NCBI GenBank assembly: GCA_004172935.1
Contig: SDZD01000018.1
Span: forward strand, 1-64,000
Source: a bacterium
GTDB taxonomy: Bacteria > Armatimonadota > Abditibacteriia > Abditibacteriales > Abditibacteriaceae
Length of the DNA: 64,000 bases
Reading direction: 5' to 3'
Below the pieces are notes generated by a model. That model saw only the letters and a list, made by a program, of their open reading frames with translations, was not told where the DNA came from and made no database searches. Of this stretch, positions 56,284-64,000 are shown piece by piece (position 1 is the first letter of the stretch; the number at the start of each line of letters is the position of its first letter). The position numbers and the translations under genes are program-made.

Positions 56284-56345
56284 CTAAAACTTCAAGTTCC
56301 ACGCTTCTATTTCCTCCTCGGTATGACCTGCTTCCCAACGTCATC
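56284..56345 (-). pseudogene. Remnant of small gene family A, copy 3
   Basis: Reads HTEEEIEAWNLKF and a TAG on the minus strand, matching the SREEIEAWNL ending of copies at 4500 and 7573. Only the end of the gene remains, together with its terminator. Confidence 0.45.
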
Positions 56346-56427
56346 TCAGATGAGTGGGAGGCTTGTTCTTAATGATGTCTCTGGCTTCGTGCGAGTTGAG
56401 ATTTGCCGGAACACCCTTAACACCCTT

Positions 56428-56690
56428 TCATCCGAACAGTTTTCTATCAAACGCGCGGTAGTTAATGGCTTCCGCGACGTGGTGCACCTCGATTTTTTCT
56501 TCGCCTTCCAAATTCACAATCGTTCGACTCACTTTCAGTATTCGATCATAGCCTCTTCCCGAAAGATTGAACTGAGCAATCGCCGCTTAGAGTAGCTCTT
56601 TCGTAGCTGCATCCATATCGCAGTGTTCGCGCAGTTCTTTCGCTTTCATATGCCCATCCGCGCGAGTTGATTCTCTCTGTCATGTACTCC
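56428..56690 (-). pseudogene. comM: comM remnant, copy 2 (C-terminus)
   Basis: Minus-strand: ENQLARMG-type start, then GHMKAKELREHCDMDAATKE, LL, a TAA, AAIAQFNLSGRGYDRILKVS, RTIVNLEGEEKIEVHHVAEA and INYRAFDRKLFG ending at TGA (56428-56430). It is the same C-terminal segment as copy 1 but retains the about 20 residues missing there and has a stop of its own plus a small deletion near 56650. Two partial comM copies within 2 kb indicate duplication followed by decay. Confidence 0.8.
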
Positions 56691-56793
56691 CCAATAAACT
56701 CCAAGCGCTAATTTCAAAATGACTCGTGGCGTTTCATTGAGCCGGAGCAGTGACAATACTTTCACACCTCAAGTTGCTAGAAGTTGCTAGCAA

Positions 56794-58899
56794 TCATCTC
56801 TTGGTCAGTCGCCAAATTCTTGATTCTGCGGGAGCCAGGGAGATGTCCCAGCTTTGCTTCACCGATTCTGCACTGTGGCCCCATAAATCCTGAGCATGGT
56901 AGGTTGAGTTAGGTTTCAAACCGATGCGAGCTAAGTCCAACTTGATTTGCTTGCTCTGTTTGCCATCGAAATTGAAGGCTGCCACCCAATAGTCTCTCCC
57001 TTCACGGGCCACGAAAATATTCGTGGAATGGGAGCCAGTGTCCACTTCGACTGGGCGGAAAGCGTGGCCTTGTTTGGCGAGTGCGTTCACATCAGAATTG
57101 GTCAGAATTTTTAATGCTCGTTGTTGGTTTTCTGGTTTGGTGAGGTCGTCGCTATCGAGAAGCATGGTTCCAGCAATCACCGCTGAGTTGAAGCGGGTGC
57201 GGGCCTCGGCTTCGGAAGCGGAAAGGACGATGTGATCGGGGTCGTTGAAGCGGTAAAGTGTGCGGTTAACCCACCAGCCATAGGTGAGTGAATTAAGCAT
57301 ATATTCCGAGTCGTTGAGTGAGCCAAACGCGTCACAGGAACCACGACGACCATGAGCGTAGTGGGAAGGAAAAAGCGGAGCAATCGAGAGGCTGATGAAG
57401 AAGGGGCGACCAATTTTTTGGGGATTTAGGGCATCAACGATTCGCTTCATACCTACGTTGTAGGCGGCAATACCTGTCGTTAGCTGAGGATCGTAGTGGA
57501 CTCCTTCCAAAGCGCCCGCATTGATGAAATCTAGCTTGACGAAGTCGTATCCCCAATCGACGAATCGCTTCATCTGCCAATCGATGCGAGCCAGAGTTCC
57601 CGGATGAGAGGGGTCGAGTGGGTAGCCTCCATCCAATTTGGGCAGGGGTTTTCCTGAAGCGTCTTTGAGTGCGATATCGCCGAAGGTGTAGCGGGCGTTG
57701 GTGCCTTCAACCTTTTGATTGAAGTTGTCGCCCCAGTAGGTGAAAGGTGTCCAGTAAATGCCCGCCTTCTGACCGTTGGCGTGAATGTGACGCGCAGCCT
57801 CGATGAGTTGCGCGGTGGTCATGTTATCCCAGAAAGAATCGACATTAATATAGAGGGTGCCCTTGTTATCAAATCCTTTGGGTTGCAGCTGCGTTTTGAA
57901 GAAATCGCTGGCAGCAAGAAAACGCTCGTAGCTGACTTCCTTGCCATAAGCAGCCCAACTATTCCAGCCGAATGGGACTCCTCCCTGCCACGGAAGCGGT
58001 GGGGTGAGAGCGGCGTTCGCTGCCCCATAAGTTTCCAAGCCATCACGCCAATCGGAGAAGTAGCCGACAAACATCAGTGGCGAGGAGATGGTGGTTCCAG
58101 AGACGAAACCGTGCGGCTCGATATCGTGCGTGCCCTGCCCGCCCATTCCACCGAAGACGCGCAACTGTCCTACCCTCTTTGCGCTGTGCTCGCCCATCTC
58201 GATTCCGGTTTTCCAGATATCATGCGAAAGCGAACCGAGCACGAAACCGTGGCGACTAGAGTTATCGTAGATGGCAGTTACTTCGTGACTATTGGAGGAA
58301 TAATCCGAGTTGTAGCGCACGAACATATCGTTGTCGAAAGGAACGAACAACGTGCGTGGTTTGTCGCCTGTGTCGAGGAATGCCCCTGCTTCTGTTGTGC
58401 GCGTTGAGTCGCAAACCAGTGGCGCCAGATAGTTGGAGGCAATGGGAACCTTATCAACCACTTCAAGGCGGACGGAGCAAAACGGCTTGTTATCGTAAAT
58501 GCGAAATTGCTGGCGCAGTTCAGGGAAACCGGGTTTACGATGATGCACCGTGATCTGTCGCCCTTTGCCGAAAGCGTCGTTGATGGGCACGATGTCGCGC
58601 GGCTCCGATTGATGAATGGTATAGTCGGTCGCAGAAAGTTCGCGACCATCTTTCAGGCGAGCGCTACAGCTCGCCGTCCGAATTGAGGGGCCAGCGTTCC
58701 AGGCGTAGTTGCAGTTTCCTGTTGCCAGATTGCACTCGACACGCAAAGCCGGGGCGGTAATGCGCAGATTGCCCGCTTCGCGTTTCACCTGTACAGCGTG
58801 GGCATCTGTGGGAATGACGTTTAACAGGAGCATGAACACAAATAGCGAAGGGATTATTTTTGGGGCGCGCTGAAAATGTTCTCGAAGTGAGGTGAGCAT
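56794..58899 (-). CDS. Secreted alpha-galactosidase-like glycoside hydrolase (GH36/GH27 clan)
   Basis: A 701-residue secreted enzyme (signal peptide ends near AHA, residue 34). A beta-sandwich N-terminal domain (about 35-300) precedes a TIM barrel: FGWNSWAAYG, NVDSFWDNM, then GYDFVKLDF with the probable nucleophile Asp457, and RRGSCDAFG with the probable acid/base Asp523. The C-terminal beta domain ends with AESRIWRLTKR. The clan cleaves alpha-galactosides and related linkages. It starts 14 bases after the GH95 gene stop, so the two enzymes are co-transcribed and probably degrade the same glycan. Confidence 0.8.
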   Translation of the reverse strand: MLTSLREHFQRAPKIIPSLFVFMLLLNVIPTDAHAVQVKREAGNLRITAPALRVECNLATGNCNYAWNAGPSIRTASCSARLKDGRELSATDYTIHQSEPRDIVPINDAFGKGRQITVHHRKPGFPELRQQFRIYDNKPFCSVRLEVVDKVPIASNYLAPLVCDSTRTTEAGAFLDTGDKPRTLFVPFDNDMFVRYNSDYSSNSHEVTAIYDNSSRHGFVLGSLSHDIWKTGIEMGEHSAKRVGQLRVFGGMGGQGTHDIEPHGFVSGTTISSPLMFVGYFSDWRDGLETYGAANAALTPPLPWQGGVPFGWNSWAAYGKEVSYERFLAASDFFKTQLQPKGFDNKGTLYINVDSFWDNMTTAQLIEAARHIHANGQKAGIYWTPFTYWGDNFNQKVEGTNARYTFGDIALKDASGKPLPKLDGGYPLDPSHPGTLARIDWQMKRFVDWGYDFVKLDFINAGALEGVHYDPQLTTGIAAYNVGMKRIVDALNPQKIGRPFFISLSIAPLFPSHYAHGRRGSCDAFGSLNDSEYMLNSLTYGWWVNRTLYRFNDPDHIVLSASEAEARTRFNSAVIAGTMLLDSDDLTKPENQQRALKILTNSDVNALAKQGHAFRPVEVDTGSHSTNIFVAREGRDYWVAAFNFDGKQSKQIKLDLARIGLKPNSTYHAQDLWGHSAESVKQSWDISLAPAESRIWRLTKR

Positions 58900-58913
58900 A
58901 ATTTCGAGCTGTT

Positions 58914-61595
58914 TTAAAGCGCGTTCAGGCTTGCCCCCACGCGAATTGGTTTTCCGGCTTTAAGGTGTAAAATGGCGACCTTGGCGCCATTGCGCACTTT
59001 AACGGGAGTATCGTGGTCGCTTTTGAGAGTAGCTGCCGTGAGGTGGCCGTTTTGCCATGCGGCATCGACGGTGATACCTCCACGCGCACGAAGACCTGCG
59101 AAGTTGCCGCTTGCCCATGCTGTGGGTAGGGCTGGCAACAGGTTGATTTCATCCTCGTGACTTTGCAGTAGCATCTCGGCTATTGCAGCGGTGATGCCGA
59201 AGGAGCCATCTATCTGGACGATGTGCCCATCGAGGTTGCCTAACATATTGGGCGCCGATAGCCCTGCGAATCGGCGCAACAGAGTTTGCGCCTGGTCGCC
59301 GTCGTGAAGCCTCGCGTAAGTGGCAGCGCGCCATACGCTGGCCCACTCGTTGACATCGCCGCCGGGAGCGTTGGTGCGGGCATCGAGTGATACCTTGGCA
59401 GCTGTAGCGAACTGCGGTGTTTTGGCGATGCTGACCTGCTTACCGGGGAAGACGGCGAAGAGATGGGAGGTGTGGCGGTGCTGGTCTTTGGGGTCGTCAC
59501 GGTCTTCCATCCACTCTTGCAATTGCCCCCAGTTGCCGATTTTAGGACCGACCAATTTATCGCGCATCGCGGTGATTTTGCGCGCATAGTCGGCGTCTGT
59601 ATCGAGTTCTTTGGCAGCCTGTACCGTGTTATTGAACAAGTCCCACACGATCTGCTGGTTGTAAGAAACGCCATCTTCGTCGGGGCCGTGTTCGGGCGAC
59701 CAGCCATGAGGGACGACCAAACGGCCATCGGGCAAGGTCTTGAGATGGTCTTCCCAGAATTCGCAGGTCTCTTTGAGAATGGGGTACGCGGTTTCACGGA
59801 GGTATTTTTTGTCTACCGTAAAGGCGTAGTGTTCCCACAGGTGCTGGCAGTACCAGGCGTTGGCGGTTTTATCCCATCGCCAGCCCATGCCACCATGAAT
59901 GTTGTGTGAAGTGCGCACAGCGAAACCGCGCGTCGTCATCTCGCCAGAGGGAGTTTTCCACTCATCCGAAGTGGCGGTTTCCTTACGCCACGCCGGAATC
60001 TGGCTTTTGATCATATCGAACAGGGGCGTATGATACTCGCTGAGATTGGTGACTTCAGCGGGCCAGTAGTTCATCTGAATGTTGATGTTGGTGTGGTAAT
60101 CGCTGAACCAGGGCGGGTTGTTCGAGTCGTTCCATAAGCCCTGCAAATTGGCCGGAACACCACCGGGACGGGAGCAGGAGATGAGCAGATAGCGCCCGTA
60201 CTGGAACTGGATTTCTTGGAAATCGGGGTCGCCTCCCTCGTCGGCCTGGCGCTTGAGGCGCTCGTTGGTAGGCAAGGATGCGCGCTCGGCGGACGATGTT
60301 CCCAAATCGAGAGTGACGCGGTTCATGACTTTACGGAACTGCGACTCATGAGCGGCTTTGAGGGCATAGAAAGACTGTTTGGCGGCGCTGTTTAGTTGGG
60401 CAGTGACTCGTGGCTCTGGATTAGGGCCACAGTAGTTCCTGGCGTAGTCGAAAACGTAGTTCGTGCCCGCGCCGATGAGAATCAGGGCTTCGTTGCAGCC
60501 GCGCAGCTGCACTTTGCCCTCGACAACCGAGGTCGTTCCCCCTTGAGGGATGATGCAGCTTTGCGTGGTGTATTGAAGCCCATTCTTGAACTGTCCCTTG
60601 AAGGAGAGGTTAGTGCCTTGTGCGTTGGTTGTTTCGTTGTGGGCGCCTTTGAGTTCGATGGTGCCATTGAGGGCGCCGGGTTTGTTGGCGCTCCAGCGCA
60701 CGGCGATGATATCGGCTGGCTGGCTGGCGAAGGTTTCGCGGCGAAAGCGCACGCCATCGCGGTTATATTCGGTTGTGGCGGTGGCAGTGGAGAGGTTGAG
60801 TTCGCGGCGGAAGCCTTCGGGTATGGGGACCGAGCCTGCGCCATCGGCGGGAACGGGGGCGACTCCCTGGAGCGCGATTTCGGCGACCTGAAAATGCGTC
60901 ACACCGGCTTTAGGCTGGAAGGTGAATCGGTAAAAGCGGAAGGCCGTTGTGTTCGCGAAGGTGTACCTGTGCGTGTCGCCGCGTTTGGCGAGGGGCGGTT
61001 GGCCTTCGTGCTTGTCGAGCGAAGCCCATGTTTGCCCGTCCATCGAACCAGCCAGTTCCCATGTGCCGGGGTCGCGTTCGGGGACATCTTCTGCCGAGGT
61101 GAACGAGTACCACGTCGCGGGGTCACTTCCGACGGGCATTTCGACTTGCCACGTTACGGGTTTGCCGCCAGTCTCGATACACCACTTGGTGTCGAGGTTG
61201 CCATCGTTCGCGTAGTTAACAGCCTGATTCGCGAAGTAGGGCTTTTGCCCGCTGGGAGATGAGATGTTGGGCGCCTTGATGGGATCAGTTGTGGTGGGAA
61301 CCGATGTCGTGGGTTGCAGCAGCAGTTCGCCCAGCATTTGATACGAACCCATCGTGCCGTAGTCGCCGGAAGTGTTTTCGTCCCCCGTCCACAGACTGCT
61401 ATCGTTGAGGACGATACGCTCGGTCTCACCGCCGTAGATGAGCGCGCCGATGCGCCCGTTGCCTATTGGCAGAGCTTCGCCCATGCCGACTTTAGCTGGG
61501 GTGTTGTACCAGAGGACGGAATACGGTTGGGCCATGGAGCAACTGGCGAGCGCGAAAGTCGCAACGGCTGGTAATAGTTTCTTGCGTGTGGTCAT
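58914..61595 (-). CDS. GH95 alpha-L-fucosidase with discoidin-like insert
   Basis: An 893-residue secreted enzyme (signal peptide MTTRKKLLPAVATFALASCS, cut near residue 22). GH95 hallmarks: ALPIGNGRIGALIYGG near residue 41, CSRPGGVPANLQGLWND near 490, HTNINIQMNYWPAEV near 515, and a late NGHLTAATLKSDHD region. Residues about 105-235 hold an inserted discoidin-like domain (AVNYANDGNLDTKWC). It releases alpha-1,2-linked fucose by an inverting mechanism on an alpha/alpha barrel. Together with the GH29 enzyme at 34910 it gives the organism two unrelated fucosidases. Confidence 0.92.
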   Translation of the reverse strand: MTTRKKLLPAVATFALASCSMAQPYSVLWYNTPAKVGMGEALPIGNGRIGALIYGGETERIVLNDSSLWTGDENTSGDYGTMGSYQMLGELLLQPTTSVPTTTDPIKAPNISSPSGQKPYFANQAVNYANDGNLDTKWCIETGGKPVTWQVEMPVGSDPATWYSFTSAEDVPERDPGTWELAGSMDGQTWASLDKHEGQPPLAKRGDTHRYTFANTTAFRFYRFTFQPKAGVTHFQVAEIALQGVAPVPADGAGSVPIPEGFRRELNLSTATATTEYNRDGVRFRRETFASQPADIIAVRWSANKPGALNGTIELKGAHNETTNAQGTNLSFKGQFKNGLQYTTQSCIIPQGGTTSVVEGKVQLRGCNEALILIGAGTNYVFDYARNYCGPNPEPRVTAQLNSAAKQSFYALKAAHESQFRKVMNRVTLDLGTSSAERASLPTNERLKRQADEGGDPDFQEIQFQYGRYLLISCSRPGGVPANLQGLWNDSNNPPWFSDYHTNINIQMNYWPAEVTNLSEYHTPLFDMIKSQIPAWRKETATSDEWKTPSGEMTTRGFAVRTSHNIHGGMGWRWDKTANAWYCQHLWEHYAFTVDKKYLRETAYPILKETCEFWEDHLKTLPDGRLVVPHGWSPEHGPDEDGVSYNQQIVWDLFNNTVQAAKELDTDADYARKITAMRDKLVGPKIGNWGQLQEWMEDRDDPKDQHRHTSHLFAVFPGKQVSIAKTPQFATAAKVSLDARTNAPGGDVNEWASVWRAATYARLHDGDQAQTLLRRFAGLSAPNMLGNLDGHIVQIDGSFGITAAIAEMLLQSHEDEINLLPALPTAWASGNFAGLRARGGITVDAAWQNGHLTAATLKSDHDTPVKVRNGAKVAILHLKAGKPIRVGASLNAL

Positions 61596-61702
61596 TAACG
61601 ATAACGGATTCGGAGTCAGGATGTTGTTTGATGGAAAGGCAGTGCGGGAGTTATGATGGTTGCGAATTTAATACGTTAGTGGCATTGCTGGTGCCCCCCT
61701 AG

Positions 61703-61723
61703 CCCCTCCTTTGAAAGGAGGGG
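61703..61723. repeat. Short hairpin repeat before the GH95 gene
   Basis: CCCCTCCTTT pairs with AAAGGAGGGG around one G. It lies in the 241-base gap between the pseudopilin and GH95 genes. Composition resembles the dispersed repeats at 16 and 3014 but the sequence is not the same. Confidence 0.5.
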
Positions 61724-61836
61724 AACACTGCAGGGGCGCTACACGCGCTGGACTGACGGGCTAAGTTGGCAAATCTCGTATATCGCACTGCCTTGGAGTG
61801 GTGTAAAAATAAATTGTCAGTACGCGAGAGTTGCGT

Positions 61837-62598
61837 TTATTCGGGGTCGGCGCCTCGTGTGAAGTAGGTGGCTTTGCCCGCGTTAGCACCTGTACCGGGC
61901 TTAAGCAGGGCGTTCAATTTCATGGCCTTGACGTGGCCATCGCACCAGAGGACATTGATCGTCTCCAGGTGGCGTTCGATGCCGCCGCCTTCCAGAGTGC
62001 GTGGGCTGGTGTTATTGATGGTGATGACATTGAGGTCGGCCCACACGTTGGCCTGCTGGAATCCATTGGCATCGAGAGCAAAAACGCAGGTGGAAACCGA
62101 ATCGATGGAGGCCATCGCCACGGGCTTTCCGGTCTGGCTAATCGAGGGGCCGTTAGGGTTACCGGAACCCTCGCCCCAGCCCACCATGTTTACGCCGTAG
62201 CTACTGTACTGGTAGGGGCTGAGATAGTCGGCTGGGTCGAAACTTCTGGAGTCGCTGGGGCATTTGAAGATTTGATAGCTCTTGGTATAAGCCTGAACCA
62301 TGTCCATCCAGTCGGTGGGGCTACTCGTCGAACTCCAGCCATAGCTATTGAGCGGCATTATCTCGTCGTAATCCTGCGTGTACTGCATGAGACCAAGGCC
62401 AATCTGCTTGAGGTTGGATTGACAGGACGAGCGGCGCGCGTTTTCACGGGCACGAGCGAAGACGGGAAACAGAATCGCGGCCAGAATCGCGATGATGGCG
62501 ATAACAACGAGCAATTCGATGAGGGTAAATGCAGCGCGCGCATAAGCGATGGCCTGTACAGAGAGGGCCGACTTTGAACAAGTGGTTCGAGTTTTCAT
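61837..62598 (-). CDS. DUF1559 pseudopilin with H-x9-DG motif
   Basis: A 253-residue protein from ATG 62598 (a longer start at 62682 has no prepilin logic). It has the prepilin signature ([20 protein letters not shown]), [21 protein letters not shown] and C-terminal [12 protein letters not shown] (H-x9-DG). It lies between the LacI gene and GH95, the same position as the pseudopilin at 28871 in the other carbohydrate locus. Confidence 0.9.
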   Translation of the reverse strand: MKTRTTCSKSALSVQAIAYARAAFTLIELLVVIAIIAILAAILFPVFARARENARRSSCQSNLKQIGLGLMQYTQDYDEIMPLNSYGWSSTSSPTDWMDMVQAYTKSYQIFKCPSDSRSFDPADYLSPYQYSSYGVNMVGWGEGSGNPNGPSISQTGKPVAMASIDSVSTCVFALDANGFQQANVWADLNVITINNTSPRTLEGGGIERHLETINVLWCDGHVKAMKLNALLKPGTGANAGKATYFTRGADPE

Positions 62599-62721
62599 GT
62601 GAACGTCTTTAAAACAAAAGATTCTCTTAAACAAAATTGAAATGTGTTTGTTTTCTGATTTGTCTGTCAGACCTTGAGCCACATTCCAATCAGGTTGCGT
62701 ATCTGATTCCGTTCGCCCGCT

Positions 62722-63744
62722 TCAGGGATTGTCGCGCTTCGATGAAGCACGAACTTCCAGGGAGGTTTCCAGTTGGATTTGGCGCGACGGTAGGCTGGGA
62801 TTTTCTATGCGCTCGACTAACATCTCCCAGGCCAATGCACACATTTTTTCGACCGGGATAACAACGCTGCTAATGGGGCAACTAAACAGCCGCGCGTTTT
62901 CCAGCCCGTCGAAACCGACCAATAACGTATCGTTGGGCACTTGAATGCCCATTTCTTGCATAGCCAAGTAGCACCCGATAGCAAATTCATCATTGGGACA
63001 AAAAATCCCATCGGGGCAACCATGACTTTGAATGTATGCTTTGAGGCCCTCGTATCCACAGATGCGAGTTCCTCCCTCGGTGACTACGTGTTCGGGTTGC
63101 TTACCTGCTGCCGACATTAACTCGCGGTAAGCGCGGGCACGTATATCTTCTTCATAGATGTACTGTTGACCAACAAAGGCGATGCGGTGGCATCCCGACT
63201 CCAACAGGTGTTTGATGGCTTGTTGAGCACCACTATAGAGATCGATTAATACATAGTCGATGTTGGTGTAGTGCTCAAGGCTCGCCATGTGGCTTTGTTG
63301 CACATGGACAATGGGACAGCCTCTTTTCACCAGCGATTGCAGGTAGTTAACAGACGAATCTGCAATGTAGGAGCAGATGATACCATCGACAGGCCAATTC
63401 ATTAACTGCGGCTTTTTCAGGGGCTCTGCCGTTGGTTCTGGAATTATTTCGGTGATGAGTTGGTAGTGGTACTGAGTGCTGGGAGCCTGCAAGCAGTGGT
63501 ATAAGTAACCCAGATACGGCGAGTAGTTCCCAGTGAAGGGAACGCAAAGAGCGATGGTGTTGGTTCGCCCGGTTTGGAGCGCCCGTGCCAGCATGTTGGG
63601 ACGATAGCCCAACTCGTTGGCGGTGTCGAATACACGCTGGCGGGTCTGGTCGGAATAGCCAGTGCCCTTTCCATTCAGGATGCGAGAAACCGATCCGATA
63701 TTCAGATTCGCACGCTTGGCAACGTCCTCAAGGGTAACGCTCAT
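62722..63744 (-). CDS. LacI-family transcriptional regulator
   Basis: A 340-residue regulator. Residues 1-30 give the helix-turn-helix (TLEDVAKRANLNIGSVSRIL), then the hinge (NELGYRPNMLARAL), then a sugar-sensing domain (HLLESGCHRIAFVG, DGIFCPNDEFAIGCYL). It has two operator-like palindromes upstream and so probably represses itself and the minus-strand pseudopilin, GH95 and alpha-galactosidase genes. The 123-base gap to the pseudopilin start contains no terminator that I see. Confidence 0.92.
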   Translation of the reverse strand: MSVTLEDVAKRANLNIGSVSRILNGKGTGYSDQTRQRVFDTANELGYRPNMLARALQTGRTNTIALCVPFTGNYSPYLGYLYHCLQAPSTQYHYQLITEIIPEPTAEPLKKPQLMNWPVDGIICSYIADSSVNYLQSLVKRGCPIVHVQQSHMASLEHYTNIDYVLIDLYSGAQQAIKHLLESGCHRIAFVGQQYIYEEDIRARAYRELMSAAGKQPEHVVTEGGTRICGYEGLKAYIQSHGCPDGIFCPNDEFAIGCYLAMQEMGIQVPNDTLLVGFDGLENARLFSCPISSVVIPVEKMCALAWEMLVERIENPSLPSRQIQLETSLEVRASSKRDNP

Positions 63745-63771
63745 GTCGTCGCATTCAAAAATATAGGACTA

Positions 63772-63795
63772 CAAACGCTTGTTGCAAACGTTTGC
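63772..63795. promoter_or_regulatory. Tandem LacI-type operators
   Basis: TGCAAACGTTTGCA (63782-63795) is a perfect palindrome with the AAACGTTT core, and ACAAACGCTTGT (63772-63783) overlaps it as an imperfect second site. Both lie between the promoter and the LacI start. Confidence 0.8.
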
Positions 63796-63802
63796 ATAAG
63801 AC

Positions 63803-63829
63803 GATTATACCCAAAACGCGCCGTTTGCA
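63803..63829 (-). promoter_or_regulatory. Promoter of the second LacI gene
   Basis: On the minus strand, TTGCAA (63824-63829) and TATAAT (63803-63808) are separated by 15 bases, just upstream of the operators. The spacing is short, so the -35 is uncertain. The remaining 63830-64000 shows no gene. Confidence 0.55.
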
Positions 63830-64000
63830 ACAGGGAGAAATTAAAAAAAGTTTGAGAATGTGTTACGCGGGTATTTCTGGCGTGTTGGGAACGACGCACC
63901 GCCGGGTCAGAGGGAACTTAAGCCGAATTGGGCTTGATAATCGAGGAACGATTGGAGAACTGGAGAGATATTTGAGGCATTCCACACCATCACGTGTTCG

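Overview
The window looks like a chromosomal piece of an Armatimonadota-type bacterium with moderate GC content. The main reason is three secreted pseudopilins with an FTLIELL-type N-terminus, an [19 protein letters not shown]-type follow-on and a C-terminal H-x9-DG motif, a combination typical of that phylum. Other support is a large set of secreted glycoside hydrolases, LacI-type regulators, and very large Ig/cadherin-repeat and TPR proteins. No rRNA, tRNA or CRISPR array was recognised.

Layout. 0-3 kb: a secreted beta-helix protein and an SMP-30-type lactonase, flanked by two copies of a short repeat. 3.3-9.7 kb: small genes and gene debris (a SUKH-type protein, membrane proteins, two decayed gene families in several copies) around a sialate O-acetylesterase. 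9.2-18.4 kb: a compact minus-strand operon encoding, in order of transcription, a membrane coiled-coil protein, a ClpB-like AAA+ ATPase, a NrdG-like radical SAM protein, a zinc-ribbon/FHA protein, a PP2C phosphatase, a membrane-anchored Ser/Thr kinase, a four-helix membrane protein and a small unknown protein. A degenerate IS3-family element lies just upstream. 20.4-26 kb: a giant FG-GAP/cadherin/Ig-repeat secreted protein. 26.3-27.4 kb: a decayed transposase.

27.6-37.5 kb: a carbohydrate locus with a LacI regulator carrying its own palindromic operator, a pseudopilin, two GH30-like enzymes, a GH29 alpha-L-fucosidase and a Gfo/Idh/MocA oxidoreductase. 37.5-42.5 kb: broken glycosidase fragments and two secreted proteins, one of them a polysaccharide-deacetylase homologue. 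42.8-49 kb: a Het-C-like/PLAT secreted protein, a second secreted protein with similar C-terminal beta domains, and a two-cupin protein. 49-54.6 kb: an AfsR/SARP-like NB-ARC/TPR regulator and a split-off TPR partner. 54.6-56.8 kb: an inverted-repeat element, a pseudopilin and debris of comM. 56.8-63.8 kb: a second LacI-pseudopilin-glycosidase set on the minus strand (GH95 fucosidase and an alpha-galactosidase-like enzyme).

How it fits together. The carbohydrate genes point to use of fucose- and galactose-decorated polysaccharides (GH29, GH95, GH36/27-like, GH30, esterase, deacetylase), with local LacI control. The order LacI - pseudopilin - secreted glycosidase occurs twice. The best candidate for an undescribed system is the kinase/phosphatase/FHA/radical-SAM/AAA+ operon, which combines phosphothreonine signalling, a protein-remodelling ATPase and radical chemistry and has no recognisable secretion-system or vWA genes beside it.
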